This document shows positions 46,954 through 58,490 of a stretch of 64,000 nucleotides of DNA, piece by piece (within the stretch, counting starts at the first letter, position 1; each line of letters opens with the position of its first letter). A program made the translations under genes and the position numbers. Origin of the DNA: Anaspis maculata (lineage: Eukaryota; Arthropoda; Insecta; Coleoptera; Scraptiidae); the NCBI GenBank assembly GCA_949128115.1, contig OX421966.1, positions 51,023,416-51,087,415 of the forward strand, given 5' to 3'. The notes under the pieces are model-generated. The model searched no databases, was not told where the DNA came from, and was given only the letters and a program-made list of their open reading frames with translations.

Positions 46954-47141
46954 GCCCATCTGTCTGATCTGCACAGGCTGCACCCGGAACTTAATTTGGG
47001 AGATACAATCAATCAACGCCGAACATACTACAGGGCAGAACTAACTAAACACAAGAAAGCAGCACACGACAAGTTCATACCTATCTCTCAGAATCGACAA
47101 AAAGCTATGTGGTCTATCATAAGGGATTCAAACATAACTAA

Positions 47142-47274
47142 GGGCTCGATACCAAGTTGCAGGCGCAAAAGTTAGGACGGCGTAACTTGCCATTGCCAAA
47201 TAGAGCGGTCTGATTGGCCGTTGCTATAGTAACCGCACTTACGGCGGTCTCAGCCCCAACTTGGTATCGAGCCG
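47142..47274. mobile_element. Harbinger-type MITE, copy 1
   Basis: GGGCTCGATACCAAGTTG and CAACTTGGTATCGAGCCG are inverted ends with TAA on both sides (47139-47141, 47275-47277). A second copy in opposite orientation is at 58491-58617. Confidence 0.88.
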
Positions 47275-47525
47275 TAAGAACACCCAAGAATCAGACAGTA
47301 GCTTATCGGCGCCTACAAAAATAAATTCAGGCGTTATTCGGCTAAAAATTCTGTAAATTGTTCGGGCACTCTCTCTTTTACGGAGGTAACCTATACAACC
47401 AGGTGAACGACATAATTGATAGCCTCAAGAACACAGAAGAAAAAGAAACATTTCCAACTGTACTGAAATTAGCGAAGGTTACACCAATTCACAAGAAAAA
47501 CTATATCAACGATCCAGCAAATTAT

Positions 47526-48905
47526 ATAGTGCGGCGGCTAACGACCACTTTTCTAAGAAACCTTGCATTTTGTGATAAAAGCATGAAATTTGGCATATAC
47601 GCTCTAGAGACTGTCCTTTACTATATACGAGGCGGACCCACGCCTCTTTGTCAATGCAGTAGACCTTCACAGTAAAGCTTCACCACAACAGATGTCAATA
47701 TTTCAAAAGGAAGAGAAATGGGAGGGGATAGTTCCAGCCGCGGCAAAGATTTTCTTTTTTTTTTAATTTTGGACCAAATTAACAAGTTTGGTGTCTGTTT
47801 CGACTAAATTCCATCTTCTTATTTCAAATAAAGTGTTGTGATGCAATTTGGAAAACATTGATTTTGTTTTGTTTGAGAAAAAACCATTCAAGAAAAAACC
47901 TTACACTTCTTCCATTTTGGCTTTTATCCTAGCTCAAGACATTCGAAATAGAAATCCTTACTTAGTTCACTTTTTCAAAGCTTCTTGTACATGGAAACCA
48001 TGTACGAGACCTGATTCTTATTTTGATAAGATCCTATGAGCCTCATTTGTTCCAAAAGTTGTATAAGTAATAATATGCAATCATTTTCATGTAAGAATGG
48101 AAGTGTGCGTGCAAAGGTATCGCGGCGATCCCAACAGTTGTACGGCGGTTCCGTCATAGGTGCATCTCTTATATCGTGAAGGACAGTCCATAGATCATGT
48201 ATGCCAAGCTACAGGCTTTCGTCACAATTTGCAAGGCTTTGTACGCACACCTCCATTCGTACATGAAAATTAATAAAATTATTGGATATTACTTCTATGA
48301 CTTTAGGAACAAATGAGGCTCACGATCTTGTCAAAGTACAAATCAGGTCTCGTACATGGTTTTCACTTGCAGGAAGCTTTGAAGAAGTAAACTAAATAAG
48401 GATTTCCACTTCTAATGCCTTGAATTAGGATAAAAGTCAAATAGAAAAAAGCCTCAGATTTTTTTCTGAAATATATTTTTTTTCAACAAAACAAAATCTT
48501 TTTTTTTCAAGCTGCAATCACAACATTTAATTTGAATTCAGAAGATGTAATTTAGTCGAAAACGACACCAAACTTGTCAATTTGATCCGGAATTAACAAA
48601 TAAAAAAATCTGTGCCGCGGCTAGAACTATCCTCTCCCATTCCCCCTTCTTTTGTAATATTGACATCTGTTTTAGTGAAGTTATACTGTAAAGGTCTACT
48701 GCATTGATAGACGTCACTTTTGAATCAGCTCGATAACCGACTCCAGTTTTTGCCCCTGGAAGGTAGGCAAATGGCGATTCTGACAGCTGCACGGTGGTTC
48801 CATCGTGGGTCCGCCTCGTAAATAGTAAAGGAGAGTCTGTAGAGCGTATGTGCCAAATTTCATGCTTTTATCACAAAATGCAAGGTGGTTCTTACTAACC
48901 ACTGC
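47526..48905. repeat. Long foldback inserted in the LINE
   Basis: CCTTGCATTTTGTGATAAAA with GCATGAAATTTGGCA (from about 47560) is mirrored at 48850-48890. The inner blocks TTCCAGCCGCGGC, CAAGTTTGGTGTC and CATGTACGAGACCTGATT are mirrored too. A third, partial copy of the end (48133-48242) lies near the middle. The two halves of the LINE resume on either side. Confidence 0.8.
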
Positions 48906-49127
48906 GGAAAATTTTGAGATAATACTAAAACAACAAATTACAAGTTTCTTTGAGGGAAATGAACTTTTTACCCAATGTTAGTTTGGTTTTCGTTCAAGGA
49001 AATTCACCTCGCTTGCAATTGCGGCTCTCGTTGAGCGAATAAATTCCGGTTTTGAAGACCATTGTTTCACTCTGGCAGAGTTTTTTGACCTGAGCAAGGC
49101 TTTTGATTGTGTCTCCCACAACACATT

Positions 49128-51233
49128 CAGACCGATTCACTAACTACATTTTCAAGCGTAAGCAAGAATAGTTCTTGCTCCAGCCAAGTTCAGCAATGTA
49201 ACAAGCAAATTGCTAGGATATGGTATTTACTAAAGTAATCCCAAGCAAAATGAAATCTCATCTTAGCAATAATCTTGCTTTGAAGCTTGCTTGGTGCAAC
49301 CTTGCTTGCCAAGTCTTATTCAGTAAGTCACTTTAATCAATTTATCATGTCATTTGAGCAAAATCTTGCTTGCTCATAAGCAAGAAGGTTTAATCTGTTG
49401 CTAACTTTGAAATATCTACTCAGTGGAAGTAGTTTTTTATGTTCAGCTCCTAAATGAGATGGAAAATGCAATATTAGGTACACAGTACACACTCTAATAA
49501 TCTGTGTAGGTATTCTACAACTACCATCCTCTTAGACAACTAGGTACTTAGTATGATTATAGGTAGGTACCGTACCTATACAAGGTGCATAAATGTACTG
49601 TTTTGTTGATGCATAGGTGTATTTCTTCCCCCTTCACTTCAATTTTTGAGCAATTATGCTTAGTTTAATAATTCATCCTAAATTTGACCACCTACCGTGG
49701 GTTCCACCAAAATATTTAACTAGCTGATAGCTAACTCGAGATTTATTTTGATGGATTCTAGCCAAATGATCAATGTAAATTCAGGTTTCACGCTGAGTAA
49801 TTAACCAAAGGGTGGTATACTTGCGATTTAACGTATTTTCTAAAATGAATCTACCAACATTGACCAGAAAAAAATCCGTTCAATCTCGGTTTAGTTTAGC
49901 TTGAACCGCTCTTAAATTTTTTGGTGGAACCCGTGGCTAGTACACCATCTGTGTGTACAGAATATTTCAAAATTGGTTGGTTTTAGAAAAATAAATTTGC
50001 ACATTATTGTCATCGATTTTCGAGAGAAATAACACATCACAAAAACTCGAACATCAAAGGCTCAAAAATTTAAATTTGAGAAAGCTTGTTTCTTCGAAAA
50101 CAAAGCCTTCATTAGAATTTTGAACCGGGAACGTTATTTTCTCAACTGAACCTAGAATTAAAAAGAATTGAACAATTTCCAAAAATAGCCAGGGGGAAAT
50201 GAAGGGTGAAGAAGCACTCAACACGAGACTCACCATTGTCTACTTTCCTGAAAAAATTTGACGAATCTCGGTATGATCATTCAATAGAGACTTATTTTAG
50301 TGAACTTTGGTTTGAAATTTTAACAAAATCGCTTGAACGGTTCAAAAGTTATGAAAAAAAAACACGATCATTTATTTTCGATATTTCCACTTTTTCATCA
50401 GCAAAAACTTTTTTCAAACAGAAAAATCTAATGAAGTCAACTGAAAAAATACGTCAAATAAGTTTTTACAGAATTAAGAAATTATCAGTACTAGCAACTT
50501 CTCTCGAAAATCGATGGTTATAATGTGCAATCCATTTTGAAATACCTATCTGTTTTGCAAATATGTGAAATCCCTCATAACCAACCTATTTCGGACACCT
50601 GTACGTACAGGGTGAGTCCCAACACTCCCAACCTCTGTAATCAATTTGAAAAGGCAACTGCTTCACTTCTAACTCGAAAAACAAAACAAAAATTGGTGAA
50701 AATTCTAAGAAAATGTTTCTCCAAGGTGGTATAATTTCCTTCAAGCAATAATAAAAATGCGCTAAAAAGAACATAGATCTGCCTGAATACGTTGGCATGA
50801 GGTATTGAAGTACCTACCCAGAGTTTTGAATTTGTATTGTCATGTTTTGTTTACTTTTTATTATTATAAAAAAATGATATTTTTTACCCCTTACTTCAAC
50901 CTTGTTCTCGAGCCATCTTGAAAACTAAACCCTTTGGAGAAAATTTACTAGATACCAGCTGGTCATAGAAAATATCAAGGAATCATTTCTTGGATTAATG
51001 AACAGCCATCCCGATTCCCGTCGGTAATAATTGACATTGACGTTTGGCGCATAGCTATATGTTGCAGCGCTAAGCAATATTGCAAGCGGCTAAATAACGA
51101 GCAAGCTTGCTTCAGATGAAAGTTCGTGAATACGAAATGTGCAACCTTTTCAAGCACTATTGCTCAGAATTTCAGCTCTGGCAACTTGCTTGCTTGCCAG
51201 CTAAGCAAGCAATGTAGTTCGTGAATCGGCCTG
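49128..51233. mobile_element. TIR element with CAGACCGATTCAC ends, 2.1 kb
   Basis: CAGACCGATTCACTAACTAC at the left faces the complement of CAGGCCGATTCACGAACTAC at the right. Both subterminal zones are crowded with AAGCAAG/CTTGCTT motifs (49155-49390 and 51060-51215). ATT stands on both outer sides, a possible 3-bp duplication. No transposase domain was seen; the plus frame at 50206-50523 is Lys/Phe-rich and unrecognised. Confidence 0.7.
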
Positions 51234-51239
51234 ATTGCT

Positions 51240-51860
51240 TGCAATTGTGTGCAATTGCTTTTAAAAAAAATAGCCGCCGGAAAACCACGTCGCATTTGAA
51301 AATAGGCCTACATGACACCTAATCCAATCTTCTTTTAATATCAGTTGAAATTTTTCGAAAAAAGTCAATCCCAGAGCAGGGAAGTCCATCTGGGTTGAGT
51401 TCTACGCTAAACGTGTGTCGTCCTGGTCGAAATCCGGGTGAGCGGCCCTCTCGGGTGGCAATGGCCAAGAGAAAATAAAAAATTCGTAACGCCTTGTTCG
51501 GAAATGGTGGAAAACTCCAACTGCAGATTTAATTAGATTATTTTGGTTTGTTGCTTTATGCCCGATTGGATGCCAGTCCATCGGATAGATTTTGAATGAA
51601 TAAATGTCAGAGTTTTAAACTTTGATATTTTTTATTAACTCACAAATGACAGTTGAAGGAGTACTTCAAACTTTTCTGAATACAGTTTTTTTAGAGCTTT
51701 CAAATAACATGTTGCAAGTCAAGTTTTCTGGAATAAAACTTCTGTCATTTTTTTGATAATGACACTTCCACTTGGCGGATGACAGCCAAAAACTAATCAG
51801 CTCATTTCACAGCAAGACCCTGTCTGTATACCAAATTTCAAGTCGATCGGATCAACGGTG
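51240..51860 (+). repeat. Dispersed repeat family R, third long copy
   Basis: Carries, in order, ATAGCCGCCGGAAAACC, CAATCCCAGAGCAGG, GTCCTGGTCGAAATCCGGGTG, GGAAAACTCCAACTGCAGA, GATGACAGCCAAAAACTAAT and CAAGTCGATCGGATCAACG, as in the 10290-12780 block. It ends at a G run (51873-51887). Confidence 0.7.
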
Positions 51861-51889
51861 CAAAATTGTTTTTTTGGGGGGGGGGGGAC

Positions 51890-53193
51890 TTTTGACAACT
51901 GGCAGCAGTGGCAGCTCCCAAGACGACTCGTTTTGGGGAGGCAGACTGGCGTTTCAGCAACTACCATGTGGGTGGCTATCACCACAAGAAGTATGGTGCG
52001 GTCAGAAATGACAAGCTCTCAAAGGCCACTAGCTCACGGTCTATGAGAGATCGATGTCAGTATGTTAGCTACCGTGGTTTTTTTTTCGGGCGCGACGCTG
52101 CTGCAGTTCGGTGTGTCTCAAGGCTCCATTCTGGGCCCTTTTCTTTTCCTTATTTATGTGAACGATCTGCCACAGGCTAATGTGAGCCCCGGCTCAAGTT
52201 TCGTCCTCTATGCGGACGACACCACTCCAGTCCATAAAAGCCAAAATCTGTCGGAACTGGTGTCTGTGGTAGATGATATGGGCTCTGTTTTGGGAGCGTG
52301 GTGTCTGGAGAACGGGCTGAGTCTGAACAGCGCGAAGACGGAGTCTATGGTTTTTGGTTTACGCCAAATGGCGCAGGATTTTCCGGGTGCGTCTGACAAC
52401 GGGAAGTTTTTGGGGGTCTGTTTGGATTCAAAACTCAGTTTGGAGTCCCATGCTCGGTCCGTGAACCAAAAAATTTCTAGAAACATATTCCTGCTTCGCA
52501 GCCTGGCTGGCAAGGTTTCAAGCGAGACGACAAGGACTGCGTATTCTGGGACCGTGCACTCGGTGCTGTCCTACGGCATTTTGGTCTGGGGCCATTCCAG
52601 TCACATGTCGTCGGTTTTTGCGATAAGAGAAGGGCAATTCCTCAGGCAATTCGTGTTGTGGTTGGACTTGGTTACAGGCAGGATTGCAGAGACGCGTTTA
52701 AAACTCTAACATCTTGACATTGCCATCCTTGTATGTTGTATGTCCTGGGGTGCTTGTTCTTGTTATACGTTAAGGACAATCTGTTGTACGTCACTGTTTC
52801 TTTTGAGCACCTGCATCATTACTCCACCAGAAATAATAAAGACCTGGTACCAACATTTCTTCGGCTAAAAAAAAAACAGAGACGGCATTGGCCAGTTAGG
52901 GATACAATTTTTCAATAAAATTCCAGCAACAGTTAGAGCTTTAAATCAAGCGAGCTTCAAATCTTGGCCGAAGGACTTTTTAATCGAAAATTATTTTCAC
53001 TCGTTGGATGACTTTCTTCAATTGTGAATGTATTTCATTGTTTTTACAAAATGTTCTTACACAATCATGTACAACTTGTATTATGTACAATTTTACATAT
53101 GACTGAATATTTTTCTTCTGTGATATCGTGTGATATTTTATGAAATACTCTATGTATACCTATGGGGAACACCAATAAATACTTACTTACTTA
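51890..53193 (+). mobile_element. Jockey-type LINE, 3' part with simple-repeat tail
   Basis: Coding sequence continues from the RT (52062-52709) in shifted frames to a C-terminal LINE domain (FEHLHHYSTRNNKDLVPTF at 52803-52858; FKSWPKDFLIENYFHSL at 52956-53006). After the stop comes a 3' UTR with AATAAA near 53173 and a CTTA repeat tail (53177-53193), typical of LINEs. The 5' truncation lies near 51890. The 5' neighbour is a G run and an R repeat. Confidence 0.8.
52062..52709 (+). pseudogene. Non-LTR reverse transcriptase, C-terminal half
   Basis: Begins in the palm domain: FGVSQGSILGPFLFLIYVND (motif B), then VLYADDTT (52205-52228), the catalytic YADD box, GLSLNSAKTESMVFG (motif D) and LSYGILVWGH (thumb). 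Residues upstream (DRCQYVSYRG) sit in another frame. The fingers and endonuclease domains are absent. The GC content is higher than in its surroundings, suggesting a rather young insertion. The frame ends at 52709 after a frameshift, and the remaining C-terminus continues in a different frame. Confidence 0.85.
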
Positions 53194-53231
53194 CATCGGC
53201 TACTTTTCCAAAGCATGTTGTCACATTGCTT

Positions 53232-53580
53232 ATGAAGAATCGACGAGTCCATGATCATCACTGGTATGGTTTTGGTTGAAAAATAAAACAAAATTCTACG
53301 ATTTTGCGTGAGCTGCCGCAGAATCAATGATGTTAAGAAAGACAGCCATCCACTGCTTTGGAGTGACGGCACTTCGACCACGCTGTCTGGATCGAGATGG
53401 TTCAAACGCTTGACCTGAAGAGTGGTTACTGGAAAATAGGACTTCATCAATGACGACAAAAAGAAGACGCCATTTTCCTTCAGACGCAGCTTATACCAGT
53501 TTACTGTGATGCCATTTGGACTTCGTAACGCACCGACCACGTTTGAGCATCTGGATAGAGTGCGTCTTGCGAGGATCCAC
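53232..53580 (+). pseudogene. Decayed Ty3/Gypsy reverse transcriptase fragment
   Basis: Frame-shifted pieces follow the Gypsy RT order: EESTSP (then a stop where Trp is usual), RINDVKKDSHPL, TLSGS(R)WF, TLDLKSGYWKIGLHQ, LYQFTVMPFGLRNAPTTFEH. These span the RT region just before and through motif A. The catalytic YXDD box is not reached. At least three frameshifts and a stop show that it is dead. It starts 40 bp after the tail of the Jockey-type LINE. Whether it belongs to family L LTRs is unknown. Confidence 0.85.
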
Positions 53581-55814
53581 ATATGAGAAACTTGCTGAGT
53601 TTACTCCGACAATCGACGCAATTGTTATCGGTCAGACAATAGTAAAGTATTGCCGTTTTATACATACCTACACACAAATGGGCCTAGCGTATAAAATCCC
53701 ATGAACACCAGATCCAGACAGAAATTTTCTACGAGCTGCTCTTCCGCCGAGTTTCAAAAAAGTCTTTGTGTTCCAAGGAAACTCGATACCCATAGTAGAG
53801 AGCTGAATCAAACCTGAGAATTTCGATATAAACACGGAGCTACACTCGCAAGCATTCCGAGGAAACAATTCAAAATCTCTAAATATTCATTTAAAGTTAC
53901 TTCACTGAAGCCTTTCCTTTTGAAACAGACGCAGTTCACGGGAGAGTGCATTTAGATCTAAATAACGACATTGTTGAAAACGTTTCAATAGGTACACTTT
54001 TATTAGTTAATTGAGTCGAACTTTGTTGAATTTATAGTTATAGCACTGATGGCAGGGATGGCGATCGGTAGGGTGGTTAGAACTTCGTTTCGATTCCAAA
54101 ACCAAATAGCCGGATCGACTTACCGGTGTCTATGGTACAGCCGATTTCTAGGAGGGTGCATGGAGCCAAGCTGAACCGGTAAGTGCTGTAATGATATCGA
54201 AAGAGGTCGAGTCAGCCAATTGATTTTATATATTTTACTGCGGTAGAACAATGAATAACTAAAATTCAAGTCAGATATTACCGCTTATCAGCTTGACTAG
54301 TTTTCAGTGGCGTAACCAGAATATGAGGGCGGCAGGACAAGCGTCGCAGGCGAAATTACCTACGGAAACTCTTACGGAATCGGGCATTTATCGTTACAAC
54401 CAGCACTCACGATCGCTTGGCCAAAATTATCGTGAAAATCTAAGCACTTGTGATATTACTGTTGATTATTACATACAACGCCCTTGAATCTTAGAGCTAT
54501 AAGGATGAAAATCACTTATAGTCATCACTTAAATCACTATAGGGACGAAATGCAGCAAGTGAATGCCAAAGAGCACTTTTGTGAATTGAAACAGACCTAC
54601 TTTCTAGGTTTGAATTCTGTATTCTCTGGTTTACTTTGTTGTACCTCCTTTAAAACAACATGAAGAATAAAACTGAAAAAAGTACACTGTGGCAACGCTT
54701 CTGTTTTATTCAGCTGACTGTGAATTCAAGTTAAATTTTGTTGGCCTCTCCGGTATTATCCATTCCAAGCTTAAAAAAAAACGCAGTCGCCTATGATTGT
54801 TTTTTTTTTCAAGTTGGACAATCTGATAAAATAATGCCGTTAAGCAAGTTTCTTTAGTGAGAAGTGTTGGAAGGTGCATCAGTAACAAAATATAAGCACA
54901 ATATGTGATGATAGAACTAACATATTAAAAATAACGAAGGAAGACTTATTTCTAGCGCCGCAGTGTGATGTTGTTCCTTCACTATTAACCGAGAGGCGCG
55001 GTCAGGTGAGCTCTTGAGTGTACCAATCTCTGAATGTATCAATAAGAATGACAGCTTTTTTATGCAAGGAGGTCACCATTTACGCCGGAAGGGCTAGAGT
55101 AAGGGGTCTCGTTGAATAAGAACTAGGAACTGGTAGGTAATTGACCTATAAAGTCAAAAACTCACACCAATTCACTCTCTGTTACAGGATCGTGATCTGT
55201 GATCTTGGCCAAAAGATAGCGGCTTAGGTCAGTGAGCAAACCGGTGACGCAGTCCCTGGAATGACAATAGGTCCCTTCGTTTCGGTTTTTTTGAGTGCGC
55301 ATGTCTGGCGCGAATTTCATAGTTTCGTACACCGATATTGAAGATTAACACTAAAAAATATTGTAGTGCACCTAAAATTTCACAAATAATTTGGTTGAAT
55401 GTTAGATAGGTACCATGTTTTATATTTCAAGAAAATGTTTAATTGAAATTCAGTTCAATGGTCATTTGTGGAAGTTCAGGAACAACGAAAATGGCAACAG
55501 CGCTCGAAACAACAAGATATCGGCGCCAACTGTCACTGTGACAATTATGATCACACTTCTCGTTTCTACCCGACCTACATTTCATTTGCTCATGTTTTGA
55601 CGAAAGGACACAACTTGTTGAAAATGACTGTACCGAGAAGGAAGTTCAAAGAAGCTACGAAGAGATGCATTTACGGTATGTGTAAAAGTGACAGGCAGGA
55701 ACCAGTAGTTGGTCTGGCGGCTAGACAAAGCATGCAGCGTTGCCATTCAACTGACAGGTGTACGAAAGTTTTTAAAATTTGGAGCCTTCAAGCATGCGCC
55801 CCTGCTCAAACGAA
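53581..55814. other. No intact gene; possible THAP-like shard near 55630
   Basis: The plus frame at 55468-55818 includes KRCIYGMCKSD, which resembles the start of a C2CH (THAP-like) zinc finger seen in some DNA transposons, but the rest of the domain is not visible. The stretch 54950-55290 shares GGTCAGTGAGCAAACC with the inside of the 28484 hAT (complement). Otherwise nothing supportable. Confidence 0.35.
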
Positions 55815-55985
55815 GTAGCCTATTTGAAAACACAGCGTGGTTCAGGTGAAGGTTTCATGTCATTGGGACCACATATTCTAACCTTACCTCCCTTTTATCA
55901 AGGTAACATTGAACATAAAAATCAGGGACACCAACAAAACCCGAATTTTCCATGGCAAGCGGTGGTTTTTTCAAGCTTGGAACGG
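55815..55985. repeat. Dispersed repeat shared with 28830-28985
   Basis: GTTCAGGTGAAGGTTTCATG, AAAATCAGGGACACC and TTTTTCAAGCTTGGAACGGAT are the complement of blocks inside the hAT at 28484-32361. It ends about 25 bp short of the ENGASE exon. Confidence 0.6.
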
Positions 55986-56008
55986 ATCATAGATACTGTT
56001 ATACGTAC

Positions 56009-56490
56009 AAAACTGTCAGGTCGTCAGCGAAAATCTGTGACTCGTACATTTTCGTGACGTACTCGATCAACGCCTTGTCGTTCGAAGGTCCGGCGATTTC
56101 TTTCAAAGTCTTATTGTCGGTCAGAGCCCCCTCCTTCTTCGAACTGCTGCACTGGATCTGCCGCAAGGTGCCGTTGTTTTTGACCGTCAGGAGGATCAAG
56201 CTCAAGCTGGACGGTTCGGCCTGGTTGATTTTGGCCAAAAAATACAACGTGACCGTCCCTTCGAGTGGTATATCACAGATGAACAGTCTGTGTATGAAAT
56301 GAATCGACTTGTTGAGGCTGGATTTACTTATGGACAACCCCAGGTTGCCGGTTTGGCCGAAGTCGGTCTGTAAGCAGTCGCACTTGTTGCTCAGAGTTGG
56401 CACTTTCGTAAAACTCGGAAGGCCTTTGATACTTCTGGGATGTTTGATTTTTGTTAACTGCTGTTGCTGCGAAAATAAGTCGTATTTTTC
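56009..56490 (-). CDS. ENGASE: ENGASE, C-terminal exon
   Basis: Encodes the region after the GH85 barrel of cytosolic endo-beta-N-acetylglucosaminidase, the enzyme that cuts free and misfolded-protein N-glycans between the two core GlcNAc residues. The acceptor TTTCCAG precedes EKYDLFSQQQQ; a beta-rich stretch follows, with LNKSIHFIHRLFICD and LEGTVTLYFLAKINQ, matching the family's post-catalytic domain (human CCLEDAWHGGSSLLVRG region, from memory). The donor GTACGT follows codon fragment TT at 56009. Without splicing the frame stops at 55999. It joins the exon at 57943-58326 in phase 0. The exon or exons encoding the end of the protein were not found, possibly because of the repeat at 55815-55985. 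Confidence 0.75.
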
Positions 56491-57171
56491 CTGGAAATTA
56501 AAGTCGGCCATGTAAACTAAATCGATTTCAATTGAAACATGCAGGGTGTTGCATTAACAGAAACATTTTTTGCGACACCCTATATGTTCGGTATAGGTTA
56601 TGAGAAATTATTGTTCTGAATTTTCAAATCTACGGAACAATTTCATAATCCCCATTTGAATGGTACAACAGAATTGAAGTATGGTTTGGTAGGAGCTCTT
56701 GGACCATCAACCTGGCAGAGTCCCCCGTGGCCGCCCTAATAAGGGAAAGTTTTAGTTCTTCCCCTTTTAACATCGTCTAGTAGACCTTGTGGAACACTCT
56801 TGTGCAAAGTGAATTTTCTGTAGCATACATAATGCCGTATAGTTATGGCTACCCAAGGCTGGTCGACGCTATTTTTCACTATAGGTTGCCTCATCCAGTT
56901 CATGCGTCACGTCCCAATAGACCCCCGATGACTAGATTTAAGCTGAAACTGATGTCGCTTTTTTTATTTGACATTTCGTGTCTTATTTGGACATAAATAC
57001 ATCAAAATTCTCAACTCCACGAAAATTGGTTGAAGCGCATTCAACCCCTGGTGGTTTTTAAATAAATCGGTCATGTTTTTATTCATCAAAACACAATTTC
57101 GAACGCCAAACTGTCAGACTAAAATCAAGGCGCTTGGGTTATCACGAGGTAGAGCAAACCGGGAATTCGTT
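56491..57171 (-). other. ENGASE intron, first part
   Basis: Part of the 1452-bp intron (56491-57942). ACATGCAGGGTGTTGCATTA (56540) followed by GCGACACCCTATATG (56571) looks like a short MITE-end pair. No coding sequence. Confidence 0.5.
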
Positions 57172-57365
57172 GCCGGGTAGCACAGTGAAAACGAACATGA
57201 CTTTCAACTAGAAGGTCGGGGGTTCGAAGTGCAGCCGTGCCGAACTTTTTCAAAAACACAATTTGGGTGTTTTTGAAGAAAAAAAGATCGGCACGGCTGC
57301 ACTTCGAACCCCCGACCTCCGAATCCCCGAAGCTCGTGGTCTACGCGGCGCTACGTGTCTAGCAC
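57172..57365. repeat. Head-to-head pair of tRNA-like sequences
   Basis: Plus: TAGCACAGTGAAAAC (A-box-like) and GGGGGTTCGAAGTGC (B-box-like) at 57178-57232. Minus: the same B-box-like sequence at about 57296-57310, with GTAGCGCCGCGTAGACC upstream. The 3' parts (GGTCGGGGGTTCGAAGTGCA and GCCGTGCCGA) are inverted perfect copies around a 7-bp loop near 57262. The two 5' parts differ, so these are two related tRNA-derived sequences joined tail to tail. Not working tRNA genes: the T stem and acceptor do not pair well. Confidence 0.55.
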
Positions 57366-57631
57366 ATAGCCCATAGTAAAAAATAACGTCGACCAGCCTT
57401 GATGGCTTTCAGTAACTACCCTGAAAATTTCGTCAACATCCGAATTTATCCCGGGCTTTGATGTGTTTGACAGTATTGAGGGGGAAGGTATGTCGTTGGG
57501 GTTGATATCCAGACATTGTTGTTAGTTTATAAGTTATTGACGGCTGTCTGCTGGCTGTCGGGAGCTTTCCAACCTTTTTGGGCTCCTGAGCCTTATTTAA
57601 CCTTTGAAGTGCCTGTGGTTGGTATTCACTA

Positions 57632-57780
57632 CATAATGGAGCCAAAAATGCGTACAAACTGGTGTGCGACAGAAACAGTTTCACGTGAGTGCGAGCGAGA
57701 AAAAAATATCTATCTACTCGCACTCACGTAAAACTGTTTCTGTCGCACATCAGTTTGTACGCATTTTTGGCCTTATTATG
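57632..57780. mobile_element. MITE in the ENGASE intron
   Basis: CATAAT...GCCAAAAATGCGTACAAACT is mirrored by its complement ending at 57780; the arms are about 65 bp (GTGCGACAGAAACAGTTT, CACGTGAGTGCGAG) with a short A/T-rich loop near 57703. Confidence 0.85.
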
Positions 57781-57942
57781 TCGTGACTTTACTGCGGATT
57801 CAGTGATCTTACTTCTTACAACTTCGGTTGTCAGCACTGTTAACGGTGTCAATCTCAATGACATTTTTTCCAAGCAGTCAATTTCACAACACTACAGAAG
57901 CCAAAAAATGACATTCCACAAGCTTGAGTTGTCAATAGCTAC

Positions 57943-58326
57943 CTGATCGGTTCCAATAAAGAAATTTGTCCGAAAACACTTCGGAATTGGATGGGTGTAC
58001 AGATACGGCCACAGGCTGTTCCAGAATGCCGAGTCGCGATTTACGAAGGTCTCAAAGAACTTGGCGCTGTCCTGCTTATCTTCGCTGGGCAACGTCTCGT
58101 GCGTCCATCCGGGCGCAAAGATGGCCATGGACATATGATAACGGCGTATGATCTCGGCGGCCTTGAAACAGTTGAATTCGCCGCCGCCGAAAGTGTTGCG
58201 GCCGAAAACGTCCACGCCCACGTACACGTCCAGAGTGCGGTGCTCGGCGCATTCGACCGATTTCTTGATGGTCTCTTCGGTCCAGAAGTAGTTCAAGAAG
58301 ATGCCGTCGCAAATGTTGAAATATAC
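57943..58326 (-). CDS. ENGASE: ENGASE, GH85 catalytic-domain exon (3' part of barrel)
   Basis: Exactly 128 codons between acceptor TTTTCAG and donor GTAGCT, no stop. It contains VYFNICDGIFLNYFW, LDVYVGVDVFGRNTFGGGEF and MSMAIFAPGWTHET, the strongly conserved second half of the GH85 barrel, followed by FWNSLWPYLYTHPIP. It acts in the cytosol on oligosaccharides released from glycoproteins. The catalytic Asn/Glu pair of the family lies earlier, in an exon not found within 58.3-64 kb; foldbacks and MITEs fill that space. Codon use is GC-richer than the flanks and all conserved motifs are intact, so the gene is probably functional and extends beyond the window. The ATG at 58380 belongs to intron sequence, not the start. 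Confidence 0.88.
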
Positions 58327-58490
58327 CTGAAAATCGACTGATGAAAATGCAAAGCAGAATATTGCCAGTTTGTCTTTCATTCTTTGTATTGGGTCATTGG
58401 TTTAGGTCCACTTTCTCTGCAACTGGGAAATCTTTTTGAATCTTATTGGTTGATTTTTTTTGTAAAATTAGCTTCGATACTACTAGCTTA

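Larger units (their letters stand above)
46954..49127 (+). pseudogene. Decayed LINE reverse transcriptase (Jockey/CR1 group) with insertions
   Basis: Pieces read in order: LHRLHPELN and RAELTKHKKAAHDKF with QNRQKAMWSIIRDSN (46962-47130), a region before RT; then FPTVLKLAKVTPIHKK with DPANY (47451-47527), the RT start; then, frameshifted, KIL, FFEGNELFTQC, FGFR (48911-48996); then LVERINSGFEDHCF and DLSKAFDCVSHNT (49027-49125), motif A with D-x-x-K-A-F-D. The chain is cut by three insertions and by frameshifts and ends at 49127, where another element begins. The catalytic YADD region is not present here. Confidence 0.75.
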
